The position numbers and the translations under genes are program-made. The notes under the pieces are model-generated. The model had not been told where the DNA came from. It worked only from the letters and a program-made list of their open reading frames with translations, and searched no databases. From Lacticaseibacillus jixianensis (GTDB taxonomy: Bacteria > Bacillota > Bacilli > Lactobacillales > Lactobacillaceae), in the NCBI RefSeq assembly GCF_003946485.1, contig NZ_RHOJ01000011.1, positions 16,864 to 80,863 on the forward strand: a stretch of 64,000 nucleotides of DNA, read 5' to 3'. Position 1 is the stretch's first letter. The number at the start of each line of letters is the position of its first letter. Positions 26,572 through 34,282 of this stretch are shown in pieces.

Positions 26572-28224
26572 ATGAAAGAAGACGTTCAACCCAAAAAGCG
26601 CAAGCTCATTGAATACGCCAATGGGCCCTCGCTTCAGGAGATCAACGGCACCGTCGAAGTACCCAAAGGCAAAGGCTTCTGGCGTACATTACTGGCTTAT
26701 TCAGGTCCCGGGGCTTTGGTCGCCGTCGGTTACATGGATCCAGGTAACTGGTCAACCAGTATCACCGGCGGGCAAAACTTCGGCTACCTCCTGATGTCCA
26801 TCATCTTAATTTCAAGTTTAATTGCGATGTTGCTGCAAAACATGGCTGCTAAACTTGGCATTGTGACGCAAATGGACTTGGCCCAGGCGATTCGGGCCCG
26901 CACCAGCAAATCACTCGGCATCGTCCTCTGGATCATGACCGAGCTGGCCATCATGGCGACCGATATCGCAGAAGTCATCGGGGCGGCGATCGCGCTGTAC
27001 CTGCTCTTCGGCATTCCGCTGGTCATCGATGTGTTTATTACCGTATTTGATGTTCTGCTATTATTGCTCCTGACCCGCATTGGTTTTCGGAAAATCGAAG
27101 CCATCGTGGTCGCACTGATCATGGTCATTCTGTTCGTCTTCGCCTATCAGGTCGCGCTGAGTAACCCTGATTGGCTTGGCGTCCTCAAGGGCCTGGTGCC
27201 ATCAGCTGGCACCATTGCTGCCCACCCAACCGTCAACGGCATGACGCCGCTGTCCGGGGCGCTGGGCATCATTGGGGCGACGGTCATGCCCCACAACCTG
27301 TACCTGCACTCCGCGATTTCCCAGACCCGGAAAATCGACCATGACGATGAAGCGCAAGTCGCTCAGTCCGTCCGCTTCAGCCAGTGGGATTCCAACATCC
27401 AGCTGTCTGTCGCCTTTGTGGTCAACTCCTTGCTGCTGATCATGGGGGTCGCGGTCTTCAAGAGCGGCGCGGTGAAGGATCCTTCCTTCTTCGGCCTGTA
27501 CCAGGCGCTGTCTGATACATCCGTGCTGTCCAACGGCATTTTGATCGCCGTCGCCAAGTCCGGGGCGCTGTCCGTCCTGTTTGCGGTCGCCCTGCTCGCC
27601 TCTGGTCAAAACTCGACCATCACCGGCACGTTAACCGGCCAGGTCATCATGGAAGGCTACATCCACATGCGCATGCCGCTGTGGGCTCGTCGCCTGGTCA
27701 CCCGGCTGATCTCCGTGATCCCAGTGCTGGTCTGCGTCTGGATGACGCGAAACCTGCCGCCAGTGGCGGAGCACGAAGCTCTGAACGATCTAATGAATAA
27801 TTCTCAGGTCTTCTTAGCCTTCGCGTTGCCATTCTCCATGCTGCCACTGCTGCTCATGACCGACTCCAAGGCCGAGATGGGCAAGCGGTTCAAAAACTCC
27901 ACCTGGGTCAAGGTGTGCGGCTGGGTCTCCGTCATCGGCCTGACCTTCCTGAACATGCTGAACCTGCCTGACGCCTTCGCGGGTTTCGTCAGCCCAAGTA
28001 TGGAAAACGAAGCGCACATTGGCGCTTACGTCGCCATCGTCCTGATCATGCTGCTACTGGCATGGTGCCTGTATGATATGTACAAAGGCAACCAGGAGCT
28101 GATCGCCTCTGGGATGGCCCGCGACGAGTTGATCGCGTCCGGTCAGTCCACCGCTGAAATGGTCAAGCAGGAACGGGCTGCTGAAACGGCCGAAGACAAG
28201 CGGAATAAGGAGGAAAAGCGCTAA
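26572..28224 (+). CDS. mntH: Proton-coupled manganese importer, Nramp family
   Basis: Imports Mn2+ (also Fe2+/Cd2+) with protons. The 550-residue protein has the metal-binding DPGN motif at residues 56-59 in TM1 ([10 protein letters not shown]) and the TM6 motif [11 protein letters not shown] near 240, both intact. About eleven to twelve helices and a charged cytoplasmic C-terminus ending in a Lys/Glu-rich tail are present; the length is at the long end, as in lactobacilli. GGGGA precedes the ATG. The universal stress protein gene overlaps its stop by one base. Regulation is probably by an MntR/DtxR-type repressor at 26486-26511. Confidence 0.96.
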   Translation: MKEDVQPKKRKLIEYANGPSLQEINGTVEVPKGKGFWRTLLAYSGPGALVAVGYMDPGNWSTSITGGQNFGYLLMSIILISSLIAMLLQNMAAKLGIVTQMDLAQAIRARTSKSLGIVLWIMTELAIMATDIAEVIGAAIALYLLFGIPLVIDVFITVFDVLLLLLLTRIGFRKIEAIVVALIMVILFVFAYQVALSNPDWLGVLKGLVPSAGTIAAHPTVNGMTPLSGALGIIGATVMPHNLYLHSAISQTRKIDHDDEAQVAQSVRFSQWDSNIQLSVAFVVNSLLLIMGVAVFKSGAVKDPSFFGLYQALSDTSVLSNGILIAVAKSGALSVLFAVALLASGQNSTITGTLTGQVIMEGYIHMRMPLWARRLVTRLISVIPVLVCVWMTRNLPPVAEHEALNDLMNNSQVFLAFALPFSMLPLLLMTDSKAEMGKRFKNSTWVKVCGWVSVIGLTFLNMLNLPDAFAGFVSPSMENEAHIGAYVAIVLIMLLLAWCLYDMYKGNQELIASGMARDELIASGQSTAEMVKQERAAETAEDKRNKEEKR

Positions 28225-28661
28225 TGGCACAAGATGATTTTCACAAAATTCTAGTCGGCGTCGATGACTCCCAAGACGCCCTTGCTGCCTTTCAGTACGC
28301 GATCCACCGCGCCCGCGTCGACGGCGCCAGCCTGGTGATCACCACGATCATGGAGAGCGATGAAATGAACGTTTACGAAGCCCTGTCAAAGGACTACGTG
28401 CATGGCGAGCGCCAGGACCTCGAGCAGCACCTCTCCGAATACGTCCAGCTCGCCGAAAAAGCTGGCATTAACGACGTCCGGGCCGTAATTGGTGAAGGCG
28501 ACGCCGGGGAGACCATCGTCAAAACCCTGATCCCCAAGTACCAACCGGATCTGCTCGTGATCGGGGCCGCGGCCAAGCGGGGGCTCGCGCGGCACTTTGG
28601 TTCACAGGCCGCCTACATGGCAAAGTACGCCCCGTGCTCCGTGCTGGTCGTGCGCGAGTAG
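28224..28661 (+). CDS. Universal stress protein, UspA family
   Basis: Nucleotide-binding stress protein of 145 residues. It has the N-terminal ILVGVDDSQDALAAFQYA strand-helix and the C-terminal ATP-loop pattern LVIGAAAKRGLARHFGSQAAYMAK, close to G-x2-G-x9-G(S/T). The start overlaps the mntH stop as TAATG and has an AAGGAGG site inside the mntH end, so the two are coupled. This mntH-usp pairing is seen in many lactobacilli. The molecular role is not known. Confidence 0.92.
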   Translation: MAQDDFHKILVGVDDSQDALAAFQYAIHRARVDGASLVITTIMESDEMNVYEALSKDYVHGERQDLEQHLSEYVQLAEKAGINDVRAVIGEGDAGETIVKTLIPKYQPDLLVIGAAAKRGLARHFGSQAAYMAKYAPCSVLVVRE

Positions 28662-28694
28662 CCATGCGCGCCTGAATTGACGCACCTAAATATT

Positions 28695-28721
28695 GCCCGG
28701 GAAATGACGGGCTTTGTTTTT
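28695..28721 (+). terminator. Intrinsic terminator of mntH-usp
   Basis: GCCCG-ggaaatga-CGGGC is followed by TTTGTTTTT. Confidence 0.75.
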
Positions 28722-28728
28722 AGATAAC

Positions 28729-28748
28729 ATATGCAACCGTAGACATAT
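28729..28748. promoter_or_regulatory. Possible ArsR-family operator before cadD
   Basis: ATATG and CATAT arms are ten bases apart, 13 bases upstream of the cadD start region. CzrA-type sensors bind similar AT-rich dyads. A clear -35/-10 pair was not found here, so confidence is low. Confidence 0.35.
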
Positions 28749-28760
28749 AACAAGCTGGAG

Positions 28761-29333
28761 ATGGCTCAATTGAACTACTGGCTCCTCACACTGACCTTTC
28801 TCAGCGTGAACCTCGATTTCTTTTTCATGCTGTTGTTCCTATTAAAGCAATACTCACGCAACGCGGTGATCCTCGGCTACGTGCTGGGGGTGAGCGTGCT
28901 GATGACCCTGAGCTTTGCGGTGGGCAAAACGCTGGCCTGGTTCTTGCCGGAATGGCTCCTCGGGGTGCTGGGCGCATTGCCGCTTTACATGGCGCTGCGT
29001 TCGGACCACGACTCGAATCGGGACCAGCGCCACCACTCAGCCGTTCTTTCGGTGTTTCTGACCTACCTGGCCGTCTGTGCCGGTTGCAACCTGTCGCTCT
29101 TCCTGCCCGTGCTGGCCGGTGAATCCGTTGCCCACTTTGGCGGGACGCTCGGGTTCATCGCCATGCTTGCCGTTGCCGTCGTCTTGTTGATCAATCAAAT
29201 TGGGCGGCTGCCGGCAGTCACCACCGTCATGAAAGCACACGGCGAAACCCTGATGCGGCTTTGCTACGCGGCAATCGGTCTGTGGGTCTTTTGGGACAGC
29301 GGTTTAGTCTCCCACTTGTTATCTCTCATTTAG
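28761..29333 (+). CDS. cadD: CadD-family cadmium/metal resistance transporter
   Basis: Integral membrane protein of 190 residues with five or six helices. The N-terminal TFLSVNLDFFFMLLFLLKQY matches the conserved first helix of CadD (TxxxxNxDDxxxL pattern), though the usual second Asp is Phe here. CadD confers cadmium and some zinc resistance in staphylococci. It is followed after three bases by a CzrA-like sensor, the usual cadD-cadX layout. The ribosome site is GGAGATGG, partly overlapping the start region. Substrate assignment is by family and neighbour. Confidence 0.82.
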   Translation: MAQLNYWLLTLTFLSVNLDFFFMLLFLLKQYSRNAVILGYVLGVSVLMTLSFAVGKTLAWFLPEWLLGVLGALPLYMALRSDHDSNRDQRHHSAVLSVFLTYLAVCAGCNLSLFLPVLAGESVAHFGGTLGFIAMLAVAVVLLINQIGRLPAVTTVMKAHGETLMRLCYAAIGLWVFWDSGLVSHLLSLI

Positions 29334-29345
29334 GAGATGACCGTA

Positions 29346-29654
29346 ATGAACGAGCAGCGGCTTGCGGAGACCGTGCGCATCTTCAAGGTCCTCAGCAACG
29401 AATCCCGCATCCGTATCCTGTATTTTTTGGAAAATAACGAGGCCGACGTCACCACGATCGTCGACGGTCTCGGCATCAATCAGCCGCAGGTCTCACACCA
29501 GCTGGCAATGCTGTATCGCTACCAGCTGGTCTCCCGGCGCCGCGTCGGCCGGCACGTCTTCTACGTGCTCGACGATCCGCACGTGCTGACCGTCGTCGAT
29601 GCCACGCTGGCGCATGTGTCGCACGAAATTGCGCACCGCCCAGTTAAAATGTAA
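29346..29654 (+). CDS. ArsR/SmtB-family metal sensor, CzrA type
   Basis: Winged-helix repressor of 102 residues that should release DNA on binding Zn2+ or Cd2+. The HTH spans about 34-66 (ADVTTIVDGLGINQPQVSHQ). The C-terminal helix holds Asp77-x-His79 and His90-x-x-His93, reproducing exactly the spacing of the alpha-5 zinc site of S. aureus CzrA (Asp84, His86, His97, His100). The alpha-3N cysteine site of CadC is absent. The ATG at 29346 has AGGAG at nine bases; the ATG at 29337 sits on that site and is rejected. It probably controls its own operon with cadD. Confidence 0.92.
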   Translation: MNEQRLAETVRIFKVLSNESRIRILYFLENNEADVTTIVDGLGINQPQVSHQLAMLYRYQLVSRRRVGRHVFYVLDDPHVLTVVDATLAHVSHEIAHRPVKM

Positions 29655-29670
29655 TGTAACGTTGCACCAG

Positions 29671-29715
29671 ACGCGCCGGGCCAGCCCTTAATCTTGGGCT
29701 GGCCCGGCGTCTTTT
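29671..29715 (+). terminator. Strong intrinsic terminator after the CzrA-like gene
   Basis: CCGGGCCAGCCC pairs with GGGCTGGCCCGG around TTAATCTT, flanked by ACG/CGT, then CTTTT. Confidence 0.85.
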
Positions 29716-29717
29716 GG

Positions 29718-29746
29718 TTGCGCAAATTCACCCCACCTGATATGCT
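29718..29746 (+). promoter_or_regulatory. mts operon promoter
   Basis: TTGCGC (29718-29723), 17 bases, TATGCT (29741-29746), 45 bases upstream of the ATPase start. Confidence 0.5.
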
Positions 29747-29761
29747 GAAGGTGAGAAAAGT

Positions 29762-29775
29762 TTAGCCACGCCTAA
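29762..29775. promoter_or_regulatory. MntR/DtxR-like box before mts operon
   Basis: The minus strand reads TTAGGCGTGGCTAA, which has the TTAGG-N4-GCTAA form of the mntH box (TTAGGTTAGGCTAA). It sits 15 bases after the -10, where bound repressor would block RNA polymerase. Confidence 0.6.
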
Positions 29776-29791
29776 AACAAGGAGGGGTTCC

Positions 29792-30532
29792 ATGCTTCAA
29801 GTCACGGACCTCACCGTTGCTTACGATGCCACACCAGTGTTCACTGATGCGACCGTCACCTTCGACGCGGGCAAAATCACTGGCATCATCGGTCCCAATG
29901 GTGCAGGAAAATCAACGCTGATCAAGGCCGCGCTCGGCCTGATCAAAAAACAACACGGCACGGCCACGTTCAACGATCGCCCGCTCAGTGACTTTAAGCG
30001 CCGCATCGCGTACGTCGAGCAGCGCAAGGACCTTGACCTGACGTTTCCCATCAGCGCCTTCGACGTTGTGCTGACCGGCACCTACGCACGCCTCGGCCTG
30101 TTCAACCATCCCGGGCGCGAGGAAAAAGCCCGAGCCAAGGCCGCCCTTGAACAAGTTCAGCTGGGTGCGTTTGCCCAGCGCCAAATCGGCAACCTGTCCG
30201 GCGGCCAGCTCCAGCGGGTGTTCGTCGCCCGCGCGATCGTGCAGGACGCTGACCTCATCATCCTTGACGAGCCGTTCGTCGGCATCGACCTGCAAAGCGA
30301 AACTACCATCATGGCGATTCTGAAGCAGTGGCAGCGCGCCGGCAAAACCATCATCATCGTGCACCACGACTTGAACAAGGTCTTCCAGTACTTCGATGAC
30401 CTGGTCGTGATGAACCACGGCATCATCGACTACGGGCCAGTGGCCCAGGTGTACACCGCAGCCAACATCACGCGCGCCTTTTCCCCGGACCTGTCGGCTG
30501 TCCTGTTCGACCGTCAGGAGGTGGCGCAATGA
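29792..30532 (+). CDS. mtsB: Manganese/zinc ABC importer ATPase
   Basis: Cluster A-I metal importer ATPase of 246 residues. Walker A is GPNGAGKST (about 35-43), Q-loop in YVEQRKDLDLTFP, signature NLSGGQLQRVFVARA near 134-148, Walker B LIILDEPFVGID, and the switch His in IIVHHDLNKV. The FP motif after the Q-loop (TFPISAFDVV) is typical of Mn/Zn systems. AAGGAGGGG is a strong ribosome site. It overlaps the permease gene by four bases (ATGA). Confidence 0.94.
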   Translation: MLQVTDLTVAYDATPVFTDATVTFDAGKITGIIGPNGAGKSTLIKAALGLIKKQHGTATFNDRPLSDFKRRIAYVEQRKDLDLTFPISAFDVVLTGTYARLGLFNHPGREEKARAKAALEQVQLGAFAQRQIGNLSGGQLQRVFVARAIVQDADLIILDEPFVGIDLQSETTIMAILKQWQRAGKTIIIVHHDLNKVFQYFDDLVVMNHGIIDYGPVAQVYTAANITRAFSPDLSAVLFDRQEVAQ

Positions 30533-31428
30533 CGACCATTACCGAATTCATCACGGCGCTGGGCCGCTACGGCTTCCTCCAAAGCGCGCTGCTGGCCGCC
30601 ATCATGGTCGGCATTATGTCCGGCATCATCGGGGCGTTCATCATCCTCCGCGGGATGTCGCTGATGGGTGACGCGATTTCCCACGCGGTCCTGCCAGGGG
30701 TCGCCATCGCCTACATGCTCGGCATCAACCTGCTGATTGGCGCGTCAGTGTTCGGCATCCTCGCCGCACTACTGATCGGCTTTGTCTCAACCCACAGCAA
30801 GCTCAAAACCGACACCTCGATCGGGATCGTGTTCTCCGCCTTTTACGCGCTGGGCTTCATCCTGATCGCCGCGGCGGGCAGTGCGGTGAACCTGAATCAC
30901 ATTCTGTTCGGGAACATCCTCGCCGTGGCGGACGGCGACATCATGACGACCGCCATCGTGCTCGGGCTGGTGCTGCTGTTTGTGGTGACATTCTACAAAG
31001 AGCTGCAGATCACCTCGTTTGACCCGGTGTTCGCGCAGACTTACGGGCTGAAGGTCCAAGTCATCCACTACAGCCTGATGCTGGTGCTGACCCTGGTCAC
31101 TGTCTCCGCACTGCAAACCGTCGGCATCATCTTGGTGGTCGCCATGCTGATCACGCCGGCCGCCACCGCGTTTCTCTGGACGAACCGGCTGCCGGTAATG
31201 CTGGGGCTGTCCGCCGCGATCGGCGCGGTCTCTGCCACCGTTGGCCTGTACCTCAGCTACACCTTCAACTGGGCGTCCGGGCCGGCGATCGTGCTGGTGG
31301 CTGCGCTCTTGTTCCTGCTGTCCTTCGTGCTGGCCCCCAAGCAGGGCTTCGTGCGGTTAAAAATGCGCGTCACCCGGCCCCGGCCGCAAAAGGCGGGCCC
31401 AGGGCTGGCCGACCAGGAGGTGCTTTAA
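30529..31428 (+). CDS. mtsC: Manganese/zinc ABC importer permease
   Basis: ABC-3 family membrane subunit of 299 residues with eight or nine helices. IIGAFIILRGMSLMGDAISHAVLPGVAIAY (about 33-62) is the conserved cytoplasmic coupling and helix region. It is translationally coupled to the ATPase gene (ATGA overlap) and directly abuts the binding-protein gene (TAA then ATG). The charged C-terminal tail RLKMRVTRPRPQK is cytoplasmic. Confidence 0.95.
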   Translation: MTTITEFITALGRYGFLQSALLAAIMVGIMSGIIGAFIILRGMSLMGDAISHAVLPGVAIAYMLGINLLIGASVFGILAALLIGFVSTHSKLKTDTSIGIVFSAFYALGFILIAAAGSAVNLNHILFGNILAVADGDIMTTAIVLGLVLLFVVTFYKELQITSFDPVFAQTYGLKVQVIHYSLMLVLTLVTVSALQTVGIILVVAMLITPAATAFLWTNRLPVMLGLSAAIGAVSATVGLYLSYTFNWASGPAIVLVAALLFLLSFVLAPKQGFVRLKMRVTRPRPQKAGPGLADQEVL

Positions 31429-32370
31429 ATGAGGCGCTTCTTACTCACGCTGCTTGGGGTCCTCGCCATGATCGCCGGCGTCGCCACGTTCTTGAACGGC
31501 CGCGCTGACCGCCCGCAAGCCGATGCGCAAAGCGGCAAGCTGCAGGTGGTGACCACGAACTCGATCCTGGAGGACATGGTGAACCAGGTCGGCCAAGGCC
31601 GCGTGCAAGTCTACTCGATCGTCGCCCGCGGCACCGACCCCCATGAATACGAGCCGCGGCCGACCGACGTGGCGGCGGCGGTGGAGGCAGACGTGCTTTT
31701 TCACAACGGCCTTCACCTCGAAACAGGCGGCAGCGGCTGGTTCACCAAGCTGGTCACAACCGCAGGCAAGCGCTTCGGCCAGGACGTCTTCGCCGCCAGC
31801 GCCGGCGTCCAGCCGCGCCACTTAACGGCCAATCCTAAAGAAGAGGATCCGCACGCTTGGCTCGACCTGGCCAACGGGATTCAGTATGTCCGCACCATCG
31901 CCCGCGTCCTGCGGGAAAAGGACCCGAAAAACGCGCAATTCTACCAGCAAAACGCGGCGGCCTACACCAAGCGCCTGGCCCGCCTGCATCAAACCGCGCA
32001 GACGCAGTTTCAGGACCTGCCCAAACGCAGGCGGATCCTGATCACCTCGGAAGGCGCGTTCAAGTACTTCGGCGCCGCCTATGGCCTCACGCCCGCCTAC
32101 ATTTGGGAGCTGAACTCCGAGGCCCAGGGCACGCCGGAGCAGATGCGCGCGGTGCTGACCAAAATTGAACAGCGTGACGTCCGCAGCCTGTTTGTCGAAA
32201 CCTCGGTGTCGCCCAAGTCGATGAATAAGATCGCGCAAGACACCGGCCTGCCGATCCATTCCAAACTGTTCACCGACTCGCTGGCCAAGGCCGGCCAGCC
32301 CGGTGACACTTACTACACCATGATGAAATGGAACATCGAGAAGATCCACGCAGGTCTGAACAAGACGTAA
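31429..32370 (+). CDS. mtsA: Metal-binding protein of the ABC importer (cluster 9)
   Basis: Extracellular metal-capturing subunit, 313 residues. Four ligands in the family order are visible: His72 (TDPHEYEP), His142 (EDPHAWLD), Glu208 (ITSEGAFKYF) and Asp283 (LFTDSLAKAG), the His-His-Glu-Asp set of Mn-type proteins such as PsaA and MntC. The N-terminal hydrophobic segment (3-23) lacks a lipobox cysteine, so it may be held by an uncleaved helix rather than by lipid. The long His-rich loop of Zn-type proteins is absent. It is last in the operon and followed by a terminator. Confidence 0.94.
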   Translation: MRRFLLTLLGVLAMIAGVATFLNGRADRPQADAQSGKLQVVTTNSILEDMVNQVGQGRVQVYSIVARGTDPHEYEPRPTDVAAAVEADVLFHNGLHLETGGSGWFTKLVTTAGKRFGQDVFAASAGVQPRHLTANPKEEDPHAWLDLANGIQYVRTIARVLREKDPKNAQFYQQNAAAYTKRLARLHQTAQTQFQDLPKRRRILITSEGAFKYFGAAYGLTPAYIWELNSEAQGTPEQMRAVLTKIEQRDVRSLFVETSVSPKSMNKIAQDTGLPIHSKLFTDSLAKAGQPGDTYYTMMKWNIEKIHAGLNKT

Positions 32371-32400
32371 AAAAGCGGCCAAAATTTGGCCGCTTTTTTA
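32370..32400 (+). terminator. Intrinsic terminator of mtsBCA
   Basis: AAAAAGCGGCCAAA pairs with TTTGGCCGCTTTTT, giving a T-rich end in both directions. Confidence 0.9.
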
Positions 32401-32489
32401 ATACGTTCCGTCGCACCAGCGTTCGGCAACGTCGATCAAAGGGCTGACGGTTAGCTGCGCTTGACTTTCACCCAACAGACTCAGGCCAG

Positions 32490-33089
32490 TTACTTCTGAT
32501 CGTCGTCTTTGGCCGCAAACACGCTCGGGTCAATGCGCGAATCGAGCCCGTCGTCCGCCTGAAGGTCATCGGGTGAGACCGGCAGCGGCTTGGACGGCAA
32601 CACAGCCAGGATGATCATGGACAGCAGCACCACCCACTCGAGCAGGCTTTGGGCAGTTGAGCCTCTTTTCAACAACTCCGCCGCGGTGTAGACGATCAGT
32701 TGGATCGGGAAAATCCACCAGGGGATCCCGCCATCACGGTAACGCCGCACCGTCAGGCCGAGGCCCGGCAGAAGGACGGCCAGGCAGCACACGAAGACCA
32801 CCAGCAGAAAAATCAGCATCCCGACCCCGAGGTGAGCAAACAGCTTCGCGGGATCCGGCACCTTGGCGCTGCCGGCAATGGTCCCGACCAGTGCCGCGAT
32901 AAAGGCAATCATCGCAAGGATCGACAAAATCGTCTCAAACAGCATGATCCACCAGTACTCGCTCCGCGTGGACCGCCCCTTGAAGTTCACGTAGTTACCA
33001 AAAAACGCCTTGATCGTCGTCAGACCGGTCGCCCGGTAGTACTTGTTATGGGCAGCGATTTGTTCGGCGCGATTAGACTTGATTGCCAT
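32490..33089 (-). CDS. DUF805 membrane protein
   Basis: Integral membrane protein of 199 residues, function unknown. NYVNFKGRSTRSEYWWIMLFE (positions about 31-51) is the DUF805 signature; three or four hydrophobic helices follow, with GLGLTVRRYRDGG between the last two, and an acidic tail ending near DDDQK. The ATG at 33089 (MAIKSNRAEQ) with a nearby AGGG is preferred over the longer frame at 33137, which lacks a site. A LexA-like box is located 82 bases upstream. Confidence 0.85.
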   Translation of the reverse strand: MAIKSNRAEQIAAHNKYYRATGLTTIKAFFGNYVNFKGRSTRSEYWWIMLFETILSILAMIAFIAALVGTIAGSAKVPDPAKLFAHLGVGMLIFLLVVFVCCLAVLLPGLGLTVRRYRDGGIPWWIFPIQLIVYTAAELLKRGSTAQSLLEWVVLLSMIILAVLPSKPLPVSPDDLQADDGLDSRIDPSVFAAKDDDQK

Positions 33090-33170
33090 TTTCCCTAGCC
33101 CCTTTTCTAGTTGTGATGAGCTAAACATAGCACGCAAAAGCGCTTATCACAATATATTTTATCCCAATAT

Positions 33171-33184
33171 TGAACATTCGTTCG
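33171..33184 (-). promoter_or_regulatory. LexA/DinR-type SOS box candidate
   Basis: The minus strand reads CGAACGAATGTTCA, matching 13 of 14 positions of the Gram-positive SOS consensus CGAACRNRYGTTYC. It lies 82 bases upstream of the DUF805 start, next to an AT-rich segment suited to a promoter (TTCAAT overlapping the box). Confidence 0.5.
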
Positions 33185-33256
33185 TGTGTATATCGCTTTC
33201 TGAAGTATTTTTAAAGGCTATTGTGCGTATTTTTGACAGTAGGACCGAAATTAACG

Positions 33257-33887
33257 CCGCTGTTAGCTTGCGCGGCCTAGTTGGGCTGCGACTTGGCAAC
33301 GCCCGAGCGCTCTGCTACGCCACCTGCATCGCCGCTAAAGTTCAGCGGCAATGCCGATGGCTAGGCTAAGCGTCGGGCTAAGACCGCCAAGTCTTCGCAC
33401 CCTGACTAGTTGGGCTGCGAGTCGCCAACGCCCGAGCGCCTAGCAGCTACGCATGTCAGCCTGAAGTTCGCTTTGCTCACACAGGCTGATCAACGCCACC
33501 TGCATCGCCGCTAAAGTTCAGCGGCAATGCCGATGGCTAGGCTAAGCGTCGGGCTAAGACCGCCAAGTCTTCGCACCCTGACTAGTTGGGCTGCGAGTCG
33601 CCAACGCCCGAGCGCCTAGCAGCTACGCATGTCAGCCTGAAGTTCGCTTTGCTCACACAGGCTGATCAACGCCACCTGCATCGCCGCTAAAGTTCAGCGG
33701 CAATGCCGATGGCTAGGCTAAGCGTCGGGCTAAGACCGCCAAGTCTCCGCACCCTGACTAGTTGGGCTGCGACTTGGCAGCGCCCGAGCGCCTAGCTACG
33801 CTCACGGCCTCGCCGCCAAAGCCCAGCGGCAATCCCCTGAGCTAGGCTAGGCGTCGGGCTAAGACCGCCAAGTCTCCGCACCCTGAC
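33257..33887. repeat. Dispersed hairpin repeat, family 1, cluster B
   Basis: About 630 bases of repeated hairpins with no gene. Four cores of the form CAATGCCGATGGCTAGGCT occur (near 33349, 33525, 33701; variant near 33831). Each is framed by arms like GGGCTGCGACTTGGC and GCCAAGTCTTCGCACCC that pair with each other. A 176-base unit is tandemly duplicated almost perfectly (33319-33494 and 33495-33670), and a third partial copy starts at 33671. Confidence 0.9.
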
Positions 33888-33924
33888 AAAAAGCCCGGCC
33901 CCCCATTTTCGGGAAGGCCGGGTC
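33887..33924 (-). terminator. Intrinsic terminator of the 82-aa gene
   Basis: CCCGGCC pairs with GGCCGGG around a 15-base loop, followed on the minus strand by CTTTTTG. Confidence 0.75.
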
Positions 33925-33929
33925 TTGTG

Positions 33930-34178
33930 CTACTGCAGTTCCTTTGGCCGCGGGGCGATCAACACGTTGGCTCCCATTGATAACAGGCCATTGAACGTCT
34001 CCTCGCAATCGCTTAGGTCAAACCCGCGCCTGCCGACAGGCGTGGGGAATCGCACGGTCGTGATCGGGGCGACCTCGCGCAGGTATTCGAGTGCCGCCGG
34101 GGTGTCGGTCTTCAGGCCATCATCCCACCAAAACAAGACTGGATTCTTGCTGACCATCAGCTTTACCTTAAACTCCAT
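33930..34178 (-). CDS. Hypothetical protein, 82 aa
   Basis: Small protein beginning MEFKVKLMVSKNPVLFWWDD; not recognised. It is soluble, with alternating hydrophobic strands (VKLMV, VLFWW, TTVRF, NVLIA) suggesting a compact alpha/beta fold. The ATG at 34178 has GAGGGAG at eight bases; the longer frame upstream has no site. It lies downstream of the HrtA-like ATPase gene on the same strand with a 104-base gap and has its own terminator. Confidence 0.6.
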   Translation of the reverse strand: MEFKVKLMVSKNPVLFWWDDGLKTDTPAALEYLREVAPITTVRFPTPVGRRGFDLSDCEETFNGLLSMGANVLIAPRPKELQ

Positions 34179-34282
34179 TTGGCTCGCTCCCTCTCCGAAT
34201 GAAAGCGCTTCATCCACGTCTAGGATACCGCATTTAGGGGGACAATTGCGAGAATTCTGCTCGGCCTGGCCCAAAAAATGGC

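Noticed and set aside
33319..33760. Possible CRISPR array because of regular repeats
   Set aside because: Repeats are 176 bases long, contiguous and without spacers, and no cas genes are present. It is a tandem duplication of hairpin repeats.
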